From Parahalioglobus pacificus (GTDB lineage: Bacteria; Pseudomonadota; Gammaproteobacteria; Pseudomonadales; Halieaceae): a DNA stretch of 64,000 nucleotides. The stretch spans positions 1,178,001-1,242,000 of the forward strand of contig NZ_BMYM01000001.1 of NCBI RefSeq assembly GCF_014652275.1, written 5' to 3'. A program made the position numbers and the translations under genes. Numbering within the stretch: position 1 is the first letter of the stretch; the number at the start of each line of letters is the position of its first letter. Positions 24,911 to 35,044 of this stretch are shown here, one piece after another. A model generated the notes under the pieces. The model saw only the letters and a list, made by a program, of their open reading frames with translations. It searched no databases and had not been told where the DNA came from.

Positions 24911-25527
24911 CCCCGGTTCTGCTGGCGCCACCGCCTGGGTTCTACAGGATCTGGCTGGGACCAAAGCCCGCGCTCCTTGGCACGCGCAACTCGTTCTGCC
25001 TCCCCCATGTCAGAGCGAGCACGTGCGTAGTACCTGTACCACCAAGCCATACCCGCTTCTAACATCATCAGGTTAACGCTGCGCCCATCGATAAAGACTT
25101 CAACCACCTGACGCTGATAATCATCGACGGATTCTACCGTCGCGCCCACCGAACGACCGTCAACAAGACGCCTGAGATGCGCGCGGGACTGATCACCAAA
25201 GGGCTGATCCCGTTCGGGCGCATCTACGCCGTATAACCTCAGCGCGTATTGCTTACCATCGGCAGCGAGCAATGACAGGCTGTCGCCATCGGAGACACGT
25301 ACGACCTTACCGACAAGATCAAAGTCTTCAGGTATGGCGGGTGCTGCCTCATTGAGCGTATCACTGGCCTGCCGCCAGGACGCCTCTGGCCGGTTCGCCC
25401 ATTCCTGCAGGTTATCGAGGACAGCATTCGGCCAGCTTATCTCGCCGTCACGCCACCATTGGAAGGCCGACAACAGGACCAGTGCGATAATTAGCCAGCG
25501 ACCACGCCTTCTCCCACGCCTAGCCAT
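24907..25527 (-). CDS. Thermonuclease (SNase-like) family protein, membrane-anchored
   Basis: 206 residues. Basic start and one hydrophobic helix (WLIIALVLLSAFQWW, 11-25) suggest an uncleaved anchor or signal. The SNase domain spans about 70-195 with RLYGVDAPERDQP, giving Arg97, Asp102 and Glu105 in staphylococcal nuclease spacing, and Arg139 in DDYQRQVVEV. So the catalytic set looks intact. A Ca2+-dependent nuclease acting in the periplasm or outside is likely. It is transcribed toward phrB and shares the overlapping stop. Confidence 0.88.
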   Translation of the reverse strand: MARRGRRRGRWLIIALVLLSAFQWWRDGEISWPNAVLDNLQEWANRPEASWRQASDTLNEAAPAIPEDFDLVGKVVRVSDGDSLSLLAADGKQYALRLYGVDAPERDQPFGDQSRAHLRRLVDGRSVGATVESVDDYQRQVVEVFIDGRSVNLMMLEAGMAWWYRYYARARSDMGEAERVARAKERGLWSQPDPVEPRRWRQQNRG

Positions 25528-25624
25528 TACTGATGTTCACGGTGTATATGATTCATGAGCGCCCTATCGATATCTCCTCTGCCCAGCATAGGCCGTGGCG
25601 TGCGCGTTTGACAATGCAGGCGCT

Positions 25625-25775
25625 CAACCACTAAGGTGCGCCTGCGTCCGGTGCCTGCCGTTGCTATGCAACTGGGTAGGTTAAATGGGAAGTGAGGTAA
25701 CCAGACCTCCGCTGCCCCCGCAACGGTACCAGCTACTTGCTGTCAGCCCGATACCAGCCAGATGTGCGTTTCACC
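25625..25775 (+). promoter_or_regulatory. Cobalamin riboswitch
   Basis: Conserved blocks in the correct order: GGTGCCTG (about 25650), GGTTAAATGGGAAGTGAGG (25679-25696), GCTGCCCCCGCAACGGTA (25711-25728) and the B12-box region TGTCAGCCCGATACCAGCC (25741-25759). It precedes a BtuB-type receptor and a B12 transport/remodelling operon. Cobalamin binding would lower expression. C-rich sequence just before btuB (CCCCTCCCTC, about 25838) could pair with GGAGCGGAGGG (about 25780) as part of the expression platform. Confidence 0.93.
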
Positions 25776-25877
25776 GATGGAGCGGAGGGCTTCATTAAAG
25801 GTGGCTACGTACCGCTGTGTCGTACTTCCTGAATCCCCTCCCTCAGTCGCCATACAATCTGGCTGTTGAGGAACACC

Positions 25878-27731
25878 ATGAACACTACCTATTTTCGTTT
25901 ATCTGCACTTGCGGCTGCCGTTGCAGTTGCATCACCCGTGTCTGCACAACAGACACTGGAAGAAGTCGTTGTCACATCATCGCGTGTCGAGATGCCACTG
26001 CGGCTGGTCGGCACCTCAGTCTCTGTGATCACTGAAGAAACCATTCAGGATTACGGGTTCAACGCGCTTGCTGATGTACTGCGCACCCAACCGTCGGTCG
26101 CGGTGTCTAACTCCGGCGGTCAGGGCTCGGTCACTACGGTACGTATCCGTGGCGAAGAGGGCTTCCGTACCCGTACCTATATCGACGGCATCGACGTATC
26201 CGATGCATCGGGCATCCAGATCGGACCGCGCTTTGAACATATTCTCAGCAGTGGCATCGGCCGGGTAGAGATCCTGCGTGGACCGCAGGGATTGATGTAT
26301 GGCGCGGATGCCGGCGGCATCGTCAACATCTTTACCACCACCAAGACGGATGGACTGGGCGGCAGTGTCAGCGCCGAAGGCGGCCGCTACGGCACCCAGC
26401 AATACACGGGTGCTGTCGCTGGCGGTAATGAACTGGGGGACTTCTCGCTGTCAGCGGCAGACTACTCCACCGATGGATTCAACGCCCGCACTGACGACAC
26501 GGTGACTCGTGACGACGACGGGTATGACAACACCACCGTCCACGCACGCGCAGGCTGGAATGTCAGTGAGGGCTTTCGATTGGAGGGTGTCTATCGTGAC
26601 GTGGATGCCGATGGCGAATACGACAATTGCTTCACGGCTTCCTTTTCGCGTTCAGAAGACTGCGATTCTGAGTTTGATCAAAGTGCTTGGCGCGTATCGG
26701 CAAAAATCGATTCAGAGATTCTGTCGCATAGCCTCAGCTATAACTTCAGCGACACCGAGCGAGCGTTCTTCACCGAAGGACAACCGGGATTTGCGACCGA
26801 GGGCGAGCTTCAACGTATCGAGTATCTGGCCAACTACAAGATCAGCGATAACTGGGCCGCAATAGCGGGTATCGACCTGCTGTCAGAGGAACTGGACGAC
26901 GGCTCTGTAAAGCGCGATCGCGACCAGGACGGTTACTATGCCGAGCTTCAAGGGCAAGTCACCAAGGGCCTGTATCTCACCGGCGGTCTCCGTTATGACG
27001 ACAATGAAGACTTTGGCTCTCACAGCACCTATCGAGCCAGCGCAGCCTACCTGATCCCGCTGCAGGGTAGCGAACTCAAGCTTAAGGCGACCTACGGCAC
27101 TGGCTTCAGGGCGCCCTCTCTTTCGGAGTTGGCGTATAACGAGGGCCCCTTTGCCTTCCCGCCCGCTACGGACAACGCATTACAGGAAGAGGAAAGCGAG
27201 GGCTTTGACATCGGTGTCGCATGGGCAACCGACGGCGGCCTGTATTTAGAAGCGGTGTATTTTGATCAGCGCGTCGATAATGAGATCTTTTTCGACCAGG
27301 TCGGATTTTCGGGTTATCTACAGGGTGACGGAGAAATCGACTCCAGCGGTGTGGAGCTGATCACTGAATGGCAGATCGCTGAGGCTCTCACACTGACGGG
27401 TAATTACACCTACAACGATACCGAGGACTCCACAAACGACACCCGCATTCGTCGCCCCGAACATCTGGCGAATATTGGCCTCCAATGGAACCCTCTCGCA
27501 GAGCGACTCCGTCTGGGCCTGTATATCCGGGGTGCCTATGACGCTGTAGACGTGGATGGCAGCTCGCTGGATGACTACGAGGTGGTCAACCTCAGCGCGA
27601 GTTATGAAGTTCTACAGGGGCTTGAACTGTATGGTCGCGTAGAGAACCTTCTCGACGAGGACTACGAAGAGACCCCGGGGTTCAACACAACTGGTGCAGC
27701 GGCCTATGCAGGCGTGCGCTATCAGTTCTAG
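25878..27731 (+). CDS. btuB: TonB-dependent cobalamin receptor BtuB
   Basis: 617 residues. Signal peptide ending SPVSAQQ, TonB box-like LEEVVVTSSR, plug domain with VRIRGEEGFRTRTYIDGI and VEILRGPQGLMYGADA, then a 22-strand type barrel ending in aromatic YAGVRYQF. Start ATG 25878 has GAGGAA five nt upstream; an in-frame TTG at 25866 is less likely. Assigned to vitamin B12 because a cobalamin riboswitch controls it and cobO, cobQ and btuCDF follow. Moves cobalamin through the outer membrane, powered by TonB-ExbB-ExbD. Confidence 0.93.
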   Translation: MNTTYFRLSALAAAVAVASPVSAQQTLEEVVVTSSRVEMPLRLVGTSVSVITEETIQDYGFNALADVLRTQPSVAVSNSGGQGSVTTVRIRGEEGFRTRTYIDGIDVSDASGIQIGPRFEHILSSGIGRVEILRGPQGLMYGADAGGIVNIFTTTKTDGLGGSVSAEGGRYGTQQYTGAVAGGNELGDFSLSAADYSTDGFNARTDDTVTRDDDGYDNTTVHARAGWNVSEGFRLEGVYRDVDADGEYDNCFTASFSRSEDCDSEFDQSAWRVSAKIDSEILSHSLSYNFSDTERAFFTEGQPGFATEGELQRIEYLANYKISDNWAAIAGIDLLSEELDDGSVKRDRDQDGYYAELQGQVTKGLYLTGGLRYDDNEDFGSHSTYRASAAYLIPLQGSELKLKATYGTGFRAPSLSELAYNEGPFAFPPATDNALQEEESEGFDIGVAWATDGGLYLEAVYFDQRVDNEIFFDQVGFSGYLQGDGEIDSSGVELITEWQIAEALTLTGNYTYNDTEDSTNDTRIRRPEHLANIGLQWNPLAERLRLGLYIRGAYDAVDVDGSSLDDYEVVNLSASYEVLQGLELYGRVENLLDEDYEETPGFNTTGAAAYAGVRYQF

Positions 27732-27740
27732 GAGCACCGT

Positions 27741-28355
27741 ATGAGCACTCAGGATGACAAGCGCAATGCCAAGCACAAGGCTGCGATGGAAAAGCAGAAG
27801 GCCAAGGTTGATGCTTCGATAGAAGCGGCCGATGAAGAGCGTGGAGTCGCCGTACTGGTAACCGGCAATGGCAAGGGCAAAACCAGTTCCGCCTTTGGCA
27901 TGGTCATGCGCTCTTTAGGTTACGGCCACAAGGTTGGTGTGGTGCAGTTCATCAAGGGCGCTCAGCTCTCCGGCGAAGAGCTCTATCTGCGTGACCAGTG
28001 CCCGCAGGTAGAGTTCTACCAAATGGGCACAGGCTTCACCTGGAATACACAGGACAGAAGCGGCGATATTGCCGCTGCGGAGAAGACATGGGCTGTGGCA
28101 CTGAAGATGCTTCAGGACCCCAGCCTGGATCTGGTGGTATTGGACGAACTGACCTATATGATTGCCTACGATTACCTGCCGGCTGACGATATCCTCTCAG
28201 CCATCACAGGACGACCACCGGAGCAAAGCGTTGTGGTTACCGGCCGGGGTGGTGGCTCTGCTTTACAGGATGTGATGGACACAGTGTCCGAAGTTAAAGA
28301 CGTAAAGCACGCTTACACCGCTGGCGTTAAGGCACGCAAAGGCGTCGATTACTGA
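27741..28355 (+). CDS. cobO: Cob(I)yrinic acid a,c-diamide adenosyltransferase
   Basis: 204 residues (BtuR/CobA/CobO family). Transfers adenosyl from ATP to Co(I) corrinoids to make coenzyme B12. P-loop [14 protein letters not shown] at about 38-51 and [17 protein letters not shown] lysine-rich start (about 30 residues) precedes the fold, as in related proteins. It begins 9 nt after btuB with an AGGAGC site in between and is followed by cobQ after 2 nt. Confidence 0.95.
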   Translation: MSTQDDKRNAKHKAAMEKQKAKVDASIEAADEERGVAVLVTGNGKGKTSSAFGMVMRSLGYGHKVGVVQFIKGAQLSGEELYLRDQCPQVEFYQMGTGFTWNTQDRSGDIAAAEKTWAVALKMLQDPSLDLVVLDELTYMIAYDYLPADDILSAITGRPPEQSVVVTGRGGGSALQDVMDTVSEVKDVKHAYTAGVKARKGVDY

Positions 28356-28357
28356 CC

Positions 28358-29809
28358 ATGCGCGGCGCGCTCATGGTACAGGGCACCACCTCGGACGCGG
28401 GGAAAAGTGTTCTGGTCGCTGGTCTTTGCCGGGTACTGGCACGCGACGGCCAGTCTGTCGCGCCGTTCAAACCGCAGAATATGTCCCTGAACAGCGCCGT
28501 CACCGACGACGGCGGCGAGATTGGACGCGCACAAGCCCTTCAGGCCGAGGCAGCAGGCATACCCGCCTCCGTCGACATGAACCCCGTACTGCTAAAACCC
28601 AGCTCGGACACCCGGGCTCAGGTCATTCTGCGTGGGCAGGTGTTCAAGGCCATGGACGCAATGTCGTACCACGACTACAAGTCCATCGCGCTCGCTACTG
28701 TGCTGGATGCTTTTACCGCTCTGCGCACTCGTTACGACACGGTCATCGTCGAAGGTGCGGGTAGTCCTGCAGAAATCAATCTGAGAGAGCGGGACATTGC
28801 CAACATGGGGTTTGCAGAGCCCGCGGATTGCCCTGTGATTATCGTGGCAGATATTGATCGCGGCGGTGTATTCGCACACCTTGTGGGCACCCTGGAGCTG
28901 CTGTCACACAGCGAGCAACACCGCGTAAAGGGCTTTGTCATCAATCGTTTTCGCGGTGATATCAAACTACTGGAAGGCGGCCTGGACTGGTTACAGGAAC
29001 GAACGGGCAAGCCTGTTTTCGGCGTACTGCCTTTTATCGAGAACCTTCGGTTGGATGCAGAGGACGCCATTGACACGGACCAGGCACTCACACAGAACGC
29101 CTTCACCGTTGTTGTCCCCGTTCTCAAACGTATCTCGAATCACACCGACTTCGATGCCCTACGGCACCAGCCTGGCGTCAACCTCGTGTACGGTGCTCCA
29201 GGGCATCCTCTGCCCCCGGCCGATCTCATCATCTTGCCGGGTAGTAAAAATGTGCGCGCTGACATGCAGTGGCTGCGCAAGCAAGGATGGGACAAGCAGA
29301 TCATGAAACACCTGCGGTTCGGCGGGAAGGTGTTGGGGGTCTGTGGTGGCTACCAAATGCTCGGGCAACACATTCATGATCCGGACGGGATCGAAGACTC
29401 GCCCGGAAACACGGAAGGCCTGGGTCTACTTCCCTGCTCCACCGTGCTTAAGGATGGCAAACAACTGCATCAGGTTGCAGGCACTGTATTGGGCGATGCA
29501 AAGCTTCGGGGCTATGAGATTCACTGCGGGGAAACCCATGTCTTGGGTGATCTGGAACCACTGGCGCAGCTGGCAGACGACCGTTCAGACGGTGCTATTT
29601 CCGAAGATGGCAGGGTGGCCGGCACCTATATCCATGGACTATTCGATGAGCCGGAGGCCTGCCAGGCGCTTTTGAAGTGGGCGGGTTGCAACACAGGGGC
29701 TACTGTTGACGTTGCTGCGCTGCGCAACGCCGAGCTAGATCGCCTCGCCGACACCTTGGAACACCATCTGGATCTCGCCGCGTTGTGGCGTGCTGCAGGC
29801 ATCGCCTGA
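28358..29809 (+). CDS. cobQ: Cobyric acid synthase
   Basis: 483 residues (CobQ/CbiP). Uses glutamine and ATP to amidate four side chains of adenosyl-cobyrinic a,c-diamide. N-terminal dethiobiotin-synthetase-like ATPase ([31 protein letters not shown]) and C-terminal class I glutamine amidotransferase domain with [11 protein letters not shown] (nucleophilic Cys) and a late His in TYIHGLFD. Its presence in a transporter operon means incoming incomplete corrinoids may be completed. Other cob genes are not in this window. The stop is immediately followed by the btuC ATG. Confidence 0.95.
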   Translation: MRGALMVQGTTSDAGKSVLVAGLCRVLARDGQSVAPFKPQNMSLNSAVTDDGGEIGRAQALQAEAAGIPASVDMNPVLLKPSSDTRAQVILRGQVFKAMDAMSYHDYKSIALATVLDAFTALRTRYDTVIVEGAGSPAEINLRERDIANMGFAEPADCPVIIVADIDRGGVFAHLVGTLELLSHSEQHRVKGFVINRFRGDIKLLEGGLDWLQERTGKPVFGVLPFIENLRLDAEDAIDTDQALTQNAFTVVVPVLKRISNHTDFDALRHQPGVNLVYGAPGHPLPPADLIILPGSKNVRADMQWLRKQGWDKQIMKHLRFGGKVLGVCGGYQMLGQHIHDPDGIEDSPGNTEGLGLLPCSTVLKDGKQLHQVAGTVLGDAKLRGYEIHCGETHVLGDLEPLAQLADDRSDGAISEDGRVAGTYIHGLFDEPEACQALLKWAGCNTGATVDVAALRNAELDRLADTLEHHLDLAALWRAAGIA

Positions 29810-30838
29810 ATGACGACGCAATCACTCACTCGTGCTCGACTGCTGACGCTACTGTCTGTGCTGTTGGCGGCGTCGTTTCTGGTGGCCCTCTCCCACGGCG
29901 CAGTGCCAGTATCCATGCACGATACGCTGCTCGTGTTGTTACCCTGGACAACATCCGAGTCTGCGCAGGCAAGCATGATCGTCGGCGAGCTACGCCTGCC
30001 CCGCGCCATCCTCGCTGCGCTGGTGGGTGCAAATCTCGCTGTCTGCGGCGCAATCGCCCAGGGCTTATTCCGCAACCCTTTGGCCGACCCGTCTCTCATC
30101 GGCGTCAGCGCGGGCGCTTCACTGGGCGCATCACTGGTGATCGTTGTCGGCGCCGGTGCTGGCACATTGTCCGGCATCACCCTTGTGAGCGGCGGCGCTT
30201 TCATCGGCAGCCTCTGTGCAGTTGGGTTTGTACATGCACTGGCAACACGCGATAGCGTGACTTCAGTAGCAACCATGCTGCTCGCAGGTATCGCAGTAAC
30301 TGCCTTGGCAGGTGCCATAAGCACACTCCTTGAGTACTACAGTTCGGATGAACTGCTGAGACGCATCAGCTTATGGCGCATGGGCGCCCTGGACGGTGCG
30401 AATGAACTGCGTGTGAGCATCGCACTGCTGGTGACGCTGATCGTTTTGCTCCCCTTGCCCTGGTTTACCCGGTCGCTGGACGCGCTGCTGCTGGGTGAGT
30501 CCGAGGCACGCTATCTTGGTATCAATGTGCAGGCAACGAAAACTGCCTTAATTGTGCTGGTTGCAATCGGCGTGGGAACTTCAGTTGCGCTCGCGGGCAC
30601 TATCGCTTTTGTCGGGCTGGTTGTGCCTCATATTATTCGCCTGCTTGTTGGACCGGGGCACCGGACACTGTTGCCCGCAGCCGCGCTGGCCGGCGCCACC
30701 CTAATGTTGGCCGCCGACACCGCATCGCGCCTACTCATTGCGCCCGCTGAGTTGCCCGTGGGCATCGTAACAGCGTTAATCGGCGTCCCGTTTTTTGTGT
30801 ACCTGCTGCGCTATCGATCGGACTTGGGGTCGTTCTGA
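29810..30838 (+). CDS. btuC: Cobalamin ABC transporter permease (FecCD family)
   Basis: 342 residues with about ten membrane helices. FecCD/BtuC family motifs: LRLPRAILAALVGANLAVCG, NPLADPSLIGVSAGASLGAS, the coupling-helix region and TIAFVGLVVPHIIRLLVGPGH. Forms the membrane channel of the B12 importer with BtuD and BtuF. Assigned to cobalamin from the operon; a heme or siderophore permease would look similar. The TGATG overlap with the next gene indicates coupled translation. Confidence 0.9.
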   Translation: MTTQSLTRARLLTLLSVLLAASFLVALSHGAVPVSMHDTLLVLLPWTTSESAQASMIVGELRLPRAILAALVGANLAVCGAIAQGLFRNPLADPSLIGVSAGASLGASLVIVVGAGAGTLSGITLVSGGAFIGSLCAVGFVHALATRDSVTSVATMLLAGIAVTALAGAISTLLEYYSSDELLRRISLWRMGALDGANELRVSIALLVTLIVLLPLPWFTRSLDALLLGESEARYLGINVQATKTALIVLVAIGVGTSVALAGTIAFVGLVVPHIIRLLVGPGHRTLLPAAALAGATLMLAADTASRLLIAPAELPVGIVTALIGVPFFVYLLRYRSDLGSF

Positions 30839-31614
30839 TGTTACTCACCGCGACCCATCTTGAGGCAGCCCCCTGGGGCACCCCGCTTCTGCGGGACGTT
30901 AATCTGAGCGTGACCAGTGGCGAGGTGCTGGGAATTATCGGACCCAATGGCGCCGGCAAAAGCAGCCTACTTCACGTTCTGGCCGGCGGACTGCCGTTTA
31001 CGGCTGGATCGCTCACCTTCGGTGATGAAAGACTGGACACTGTGCCGAACCGCCGCCGAGCCTGTGGCATCGCATTGCTCACGCAGCGCTCCACGCTGCG
31101 CTTCGCCTTCACAGTGCGCGAAGTCGTGTCACTGGCCAGAACGCCACATGCCACTGGCCACAACGTTGATGAGCGAGTCGTCGCCGAGGTGATGGACGCG
31201 ACTGATATCTCCTATCTTGCCGATAAAGCCTACACCCAGCTTTCGGGTGGCGAGCAGCAGCGCGTGCAACTTGCGAGGGCCGTCGCCCAGGTGTGGCGCG
31301 AGGAAGACAGTCGCCACCGGCTTTTGTTGCTGGACGAGCCAGGCAGCGCGCTGGATCTTGCTCATCAACAGCAGCTAAAAACAATCATCCACGACCTTGC
31401 TGCACGCGGCTGTGGCGTTGTCGTTATCGCTCACGACTTTAACTTCATGGCGGCCATCGCCGATCAAGTGATTTTGTTGGAGTGTGGGCAACAGCAGGCT
31501 ATGGATCGCTGCGACACCGTATTTTCTTCCCAACAATTTCGCCAGACTTTTAATGTAGAACCCATCATCGGGGTTCACCCTGAGTCGGGAAAACCGACGG
31601 TATTGTTGCCATGA
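30838..31614 (+). CDS. btuD: Cobalamin ABC transporter ATPase
   Basis: 258 residues. Walker A GPNGAGKSSLLH, signature LSGGEQQRVQLARA, Walker B RLLLLDEPGSALD and switch His in VIAHDFNFMA. HmuV/BtuD-like ATPase energising import through BtuC. Overlaps btuC by 1 nt and btuF by 4 nt (ATGA), so the three transport subunits form one coupled unit. Confidence 0.92.
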   Translation: MLLTATHLEAAPWGTPLLRDVNLSVTSGEVLGIIGPNGAGKSSLLHVLAGGLPFTAGSLTFGDERLDTVPNRRRACGIALLTQRSTLRFAFTVREVVSLARTPHATGHNVDERVVAEVMDATDISYLADKAYTQLSGGEQQRVQLARAVAQVWREEDSRHRLLLLDEPGSALDLAHQQQLKTIIHDLAARGCGVVVIAHDFNFMAAIADQVILLECGQQQAMDRCDTVFSSQQFRQTFNVEPIIGVHPESGKPTVLLP

Positions 31615-32513
31615 GCATGACTCGTCAGAATGCATTAGTGCGCGTACTTTGCCTGTGGCTTCTGATAGTTGGCAGCGCGCAGGCGGCCATAAACGTCGTC
31701 GACTTCCATGACCGAGAGGTGACGCTTGAGAGACCTGCCCAACGGATCGTTGCACTGGCGCCGCATATTGTTGAGAACACCTTTACCGCAGGTGCTGGCG
31801 ACAAGGTGGTGGGCACCGTTGAGTACGCAGATCATCCCGAGGATGCCAAGAACATTCCAAGACTGGGGCGAACCTATTCATGGAGTCTGGAAGCCGTTCT
31901 CGCAGCGGAACCGGATCTCGTTTTACTGTGGGGTACCGGCAAGGGTACTGAGCAACTCCCTGCGCTGGAGCGGCTGGGTATACCTGTGTATGTTAGCGAG
32001 CCGCAGACAATACGGGACATCAGCAAATCCATTCGTGATATCGGCACGCTGGCGGGGACCGAGACAGTTGCCACAGCTGCTGCACAATCCCTTGAAATGG
32101 CGTTTGAGAAACTGCAGGCCGCCCACAGTAACCAGCAACGCCTCAGCGTGCTCTACCAGGTATGGAACGAGCCGCTGCAAACCGTAAACAACCAGAGCAT
32201 GATTTCAGCTGTGATCGAGATCTGCGGTGGGCAAAACGCCTTCGGGGACCTGCCCATGATTGCACCGAAGATCAGTATCGAGTCGGTGCTGCAGCGCAAT
32301 CCGGATGTGATTGTCGCCAGCGGTATGTCATCCGCCAGGCCCGAATGGCTGGATGAGTGGCGAGCATTCCCGGCACTACGCGCCGTGCAAACAGATGCAC
32401 TGCTGTTTGTGGAGCCTGATCATATTCAGCGCGCAACGGCCCGGCTGATACTGGGAGCGAAATCTTTGTGCACCCAGCTAGACGAGGTTCGTCATCGACA
32501 GTTTGCCGAATAA
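31611..32513 (+). CDS. btuF: Periplasmic cobalamin-binding protein
   Basis: 300 residues. Signal peptide ends near SAQAAINVV. Class III binding protein: RIVALAPHIVENTFTAGAGD, VEYADHPEDAKNIPRLG, then the long helix and the C-terminal lobe (ERNPDVIVASG-like segment). Delivers B12 from the periplasm to BtuCD. Last gene of the riboswitch-controlled operon. No clear terminator follows; the accessory region begins right after it. Confidence 0.9.
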   Translation: MSMTRQNALVRVLCLWLLIVGSAQAAINVVDFHDREVTLERPAQRIVALAPHIVENTFTAGAGDKVVGTVEYADHPEDAKNIPRLGRTYSWSLEAVLAAEPDLVLLWGTGKGTEQLPALERLGIPVYVSEPQTIRDISKSIRDIGTLAGTETVATAAAQSLEMAFEKLQAAHSNQQRLSVLYQVWNEPLQTVNNQSMISAVIEICGGQNAFGDLPMIAPKISIESVLQRNPDVIVASGMSSARPEWLDEWRAFPALRAVQTDALLFVEPDHIQRATARLILGAKSLCTQLDEVRHRQFAE

Positions 32514-33055
32514 CCTGTGGTTTACTATTGTGTCGATGCTAGATGTTGAGAACGTTGTGCTATTGCAACCGTTCGAGCCGCAGTGCCTGATTCATCCTCT
32601 AGTGATCTATAGCCGCTACCGTATTTAGCAGGACATTATTTCGTTTAGCATGCTTAGAGAGATTCCATAAAGAGGTGGATCAGCAAAGCTGACTTCCCAC
32701 GTGAGTTCTTAGGGGCTCCCGAGGGTGCGTGCTTACCCGCATAATAGCAGCCGGATCAGATCGCAGCTGATTTAAACTCTAGTACATACTCGCTGGCCAG
32801 GTTGAGAATCGCCTGCGTCGGGGCTTTGCCGTCGTAGCACCCAAAGAAAATTCCGCACGGGGCTGAAAAAGGCCACCGAGTCACTGAAAAATGGCTGCTT
32901 AGATGCGGGATATTTACGATGCTTCGGCTACAACCAGGCATTGCCGCTCAAGGCTAGGTCGTTTGGCATCTAAGTTTGCAACACCCGCATGCTGCCATAC
33001 AGATAGCTTTGGCGATGCTAGGTATAACCCGAGCTTATGCCGAAGCGCTGCTCTC
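32514..33055. other. Gene-poor stretch at the left of the accessory region
   Basis: 542 bp without a convincing gene. A minus-strand frame (32756-32941) could encode 61 residues ending YDGKAPTQAILNLASEYVLE, but it lacks a good ribosome site and resembles nothing I know; it may be the end of a decayed gene. Base composition is more AT-rich than the btu operon. This is the likely left edge of the accessory islet. Confidence 0.4.
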
Positions 33056-33862
33056 TCAGCGAGGAAAGAGCATAGTAAGCGTAATGCGAAAACCGACCCC
33101 CTCGCCGGTCCCGGCGTTCGAATCCGCCCAATACCGCAGGCCAGCTCCGACACTCAACAGCTGATTGCCGACTCTGAAAACTTGCGACGCTGCCACGTTT
33201 ACCGGCACACCCCACTCTTCTGTCGTCCAGTTATAGGTCGATTCCAGATTCAAAGAATAGGTAAGTGCTGACGCCGTGGTGTAAGAAACAAATGGCTGCA
33301 AAAATAGTGCATTGTACTTTTGACGGTCATCATCTCCAGCAAGCCTCCAAACCTGATTCATCAAAGCGCCATAAGTGAGTCCCATATTTTGCTTTAGTGC
33401 TACCGCAGTGAAACCCCCGCCCCATTGTTCTGAGCCCAAAAGCCTGTCGCTGGCAGTGGGGAGCAGAAACGCAGGGCCTACGCCCCATATCCAGCCATGG
33501 CTGCCGGGGGTCTGGGGTGAAAAAAAAAGGCTTTGGACGATATCTCCTGTGCCAGAACTACTGGTTCCCGCGGGCACATGATCTTGTTTTATCACGGGTA
33601 AAATTGTGCGGGAAATCAGGTTCCATTCTTCGTTTAACTCCACAGGCACAACTGGCTGCAAATTCAGAACAAGTCTCTCGCCTTGATCGTCACTACCAAT
33701 ATTCTTGTCATAGTTCAGCTGCATCGGAACGCTGATAAGAGATGCAACGGGATTCGACAACTGCTTGGCCAAGTCCTGAGTGCTTTGCGCCGCTACGGGT
33801 TGCGCTGACAGTAATAGTACCGCCACCAGAATCAGTAAACACCGTCTCTGCAGTTTTATCAT
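33056..33862 (-). CDS. Outer-membrane beta-barrel protein (phenol-degradation MetA/transporter-like family)
   Basis: 268 residues from ATG 33862, which has GGAG 10 nt upstream; ATGs at 33871 and 33883 are less well placed. Signal peptide ends AQPVAAQST. The mature part has alternating aromatic strands and conserved pieces such as ASLISVPMQLNYDKNIG, LNLQPVVPVELNEEWNLISR and the C-terminal GFRITLTMLFPR. Proteins like this are often annotated as transporter or MetA-pathway-of-phenol-degradation family; the role is unknown. It stands alone, with gene-poor DNA on both sides. Confidence 0.7.
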   Translation of the reverse strand: MIKLQRRCLLILVAVLLLSAQPVAAQSTQDLAKQLSNPVASLISVPMQLNYDKNIGSDDQGERLVLNLQPVVPVELNEEWNLISRTILPVIKQDHVPAGTSSSGTGDIVQSLFFSPQTPGSHGWIWGVGPAFLLPTASDRLLGSEQWGGGFTAVALKQNMGLTYGALMNQVWRLAGDDDRQKYNALFLQPFVSYTTASALTYSLNLESTYNWTTEEWGVPVNVAASQVFRVGNQLLSVGAGLRYWADSNAGTGEGVGFRITLTMLFPR

Positions 33863-34312
33863 TAAGCTCATGCTCCGTATCAAGGTACTCGTTCGGACAA
33901 GTGAACCTCATGAAATAAATTTAAATCGATGGAGGCCGTGGCCGGCAAACCACATTCCGCATCAAAAACAATACGGCTTGTCATAGGAGGTGACCGCTAT
34001 GCCGTTAAACATTAGTAGAAAATTGGACTGTAATCTATGCGTGCATGTGTGAAGCACGATAAATACGGTGGCGTGGCGAGCAGCTACCGTAGTAGTGATA
34101 GTTTTAGGACGAACAATGCGGCAATTGTATGCCCGATCGTTTCGCTATGCGCGTGGCAAATAAGCTCGGTTAGTAGGCTTCGTGTTGTTATGCTGGTAAC
34201 TGGTTTCATGAATGTGCAGTACTGACATCACAGTGAATCGGAACTAAAGCTGCATCGCTCGAGTCAGTATTGCCTCAGAAACAAGCGGGACCATAGTGCC
34301 ACCTATGACCCG
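33863..34312. other. Non-coding, AT-richer gap
   Basis: 450 bp with no confident gene. It contains one very strong ribosome site before a 17-codon frame (see 33999-34052) and otherwise only short frames. No repeat or hairpin with T-run was noticed. Confidence 0.4.
33999..34052 (+). CDS. Possible 17-residue peptide with consensus ribosome site
   Basis: AGGAGGTG (33985-33992) lies 6 nt before ATG, followed by MPLNISRKLDCNLCVHV and TGA. The ribosome site is as good as any in the window, but there is no downstream gene on this strand for a leader role and no family match. It may be a chance frame or a remnant of a lost gene. Confidence 0.2.
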   Translation: MPLNISRKLDCNLCVHV

Positions 34313-35044
34313 CTACCATCCCGCCCTCACCCGTAAAGCAGTTATCACTTTAGTAAAAATAGAATTAGGCGACTTACCTTCTCTTACCGCTCGTCTTAAA
34401 ACCCTGTCAATTGGCTCATCCAGGTACTTGTATATAAGCAAAGAGGCTGCGTTTATCAGTATGAAACACACTGGGATGAAAAACCATTTCTCGTGGAATG
34501 GAACACCGACGCCGACCACGACAATAGCAATCGCCCAATGCAGTAGAAATACAGGGTAGGCGATATTTCCAAGCATTGTTCCGAACGCGGGGAAACGTAT
34601 GCTTGATTCTGACGATGCTATTGACAGCAGGAGGTATGCGCCGAGTACAACGCATCCATAGAGGCCGTAATGATTAGGGACTCCCAGAGCAAGGAGGCCA
34701 CTTGCTTGACTGGAGAACCCCCAAATCCACGGCGCGAAGATCAGATACAAAATGAAGAGCACCATAGATACGCATAGGTGCCACGATGTCAGGCGAATTT
34801 TTTTGGCTAGGTAGTAAACGAATGCCCCTGCGCTAAATGCGATTAAAGCTCCGGCGACCGTGGCGTATCTCTCGAAAAACACAGCGGACGATTGGTCAAG
34901 GTAAACCACATAAGCGATAGACGCGACCAACCAGGCAATTACCCGGCGAAAGCTGCGCGAAAGGAAAATCATCGCCAAGTAATAGAATAACTCTACCCTC
35001 AGACTCCATGCCTGCGTACCGAACTCGCGTTGAGTGGTACTCAT
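34313..35044 (-). pseudogene. 5'-truncated acyltransferase family 3 gene
   Basis: Up to 243 residues. The frame starts with AWSLRVELFYYL, the motif that lies in the middle of acyltransferase-3 (OafA/NodX-like) proteins, and continues through six or more membrane helices to LHWAIAI and a basic C-terminus. The N-terminal third, with the catalytic His-Arg motifs, is missing. An in-frame stop lies a few codons before the first ATG. Intact family members are 350-400 residues, so this is most likely a dead remnant whose 5' part was lost when neighbouring DNA arrived. Confidence 0.72.

Noticed and set aside
32756-32941. 61-codon minus-strand frame as transposase remnant
   Set aside because: No catalytic motif, no inverted ends and no recognisable similarity; kept only as part of the gene-poor stretch.
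33105-33130. GGCGTTCGAATCC, resembling a tRNA T-loop and a possible att copy
   Set aside because: It lies in conserved codons of the outer-membrane protein gene, and flanking bases do not match tRNA-Cys or tRNA-Gly.
33929-33945. ATGGAGGC near the tRNA-Cys 3'-end sequence as left attachment site
   Set aside because: Only eight bases match before similarity fades; expected by chance in several kb.
34037-34225. 62-codon plus-strand frame in the gap before the acyltransferase remnant
   Set aside because: Poor ribosome site, odd composition and no similarity to known proteins.
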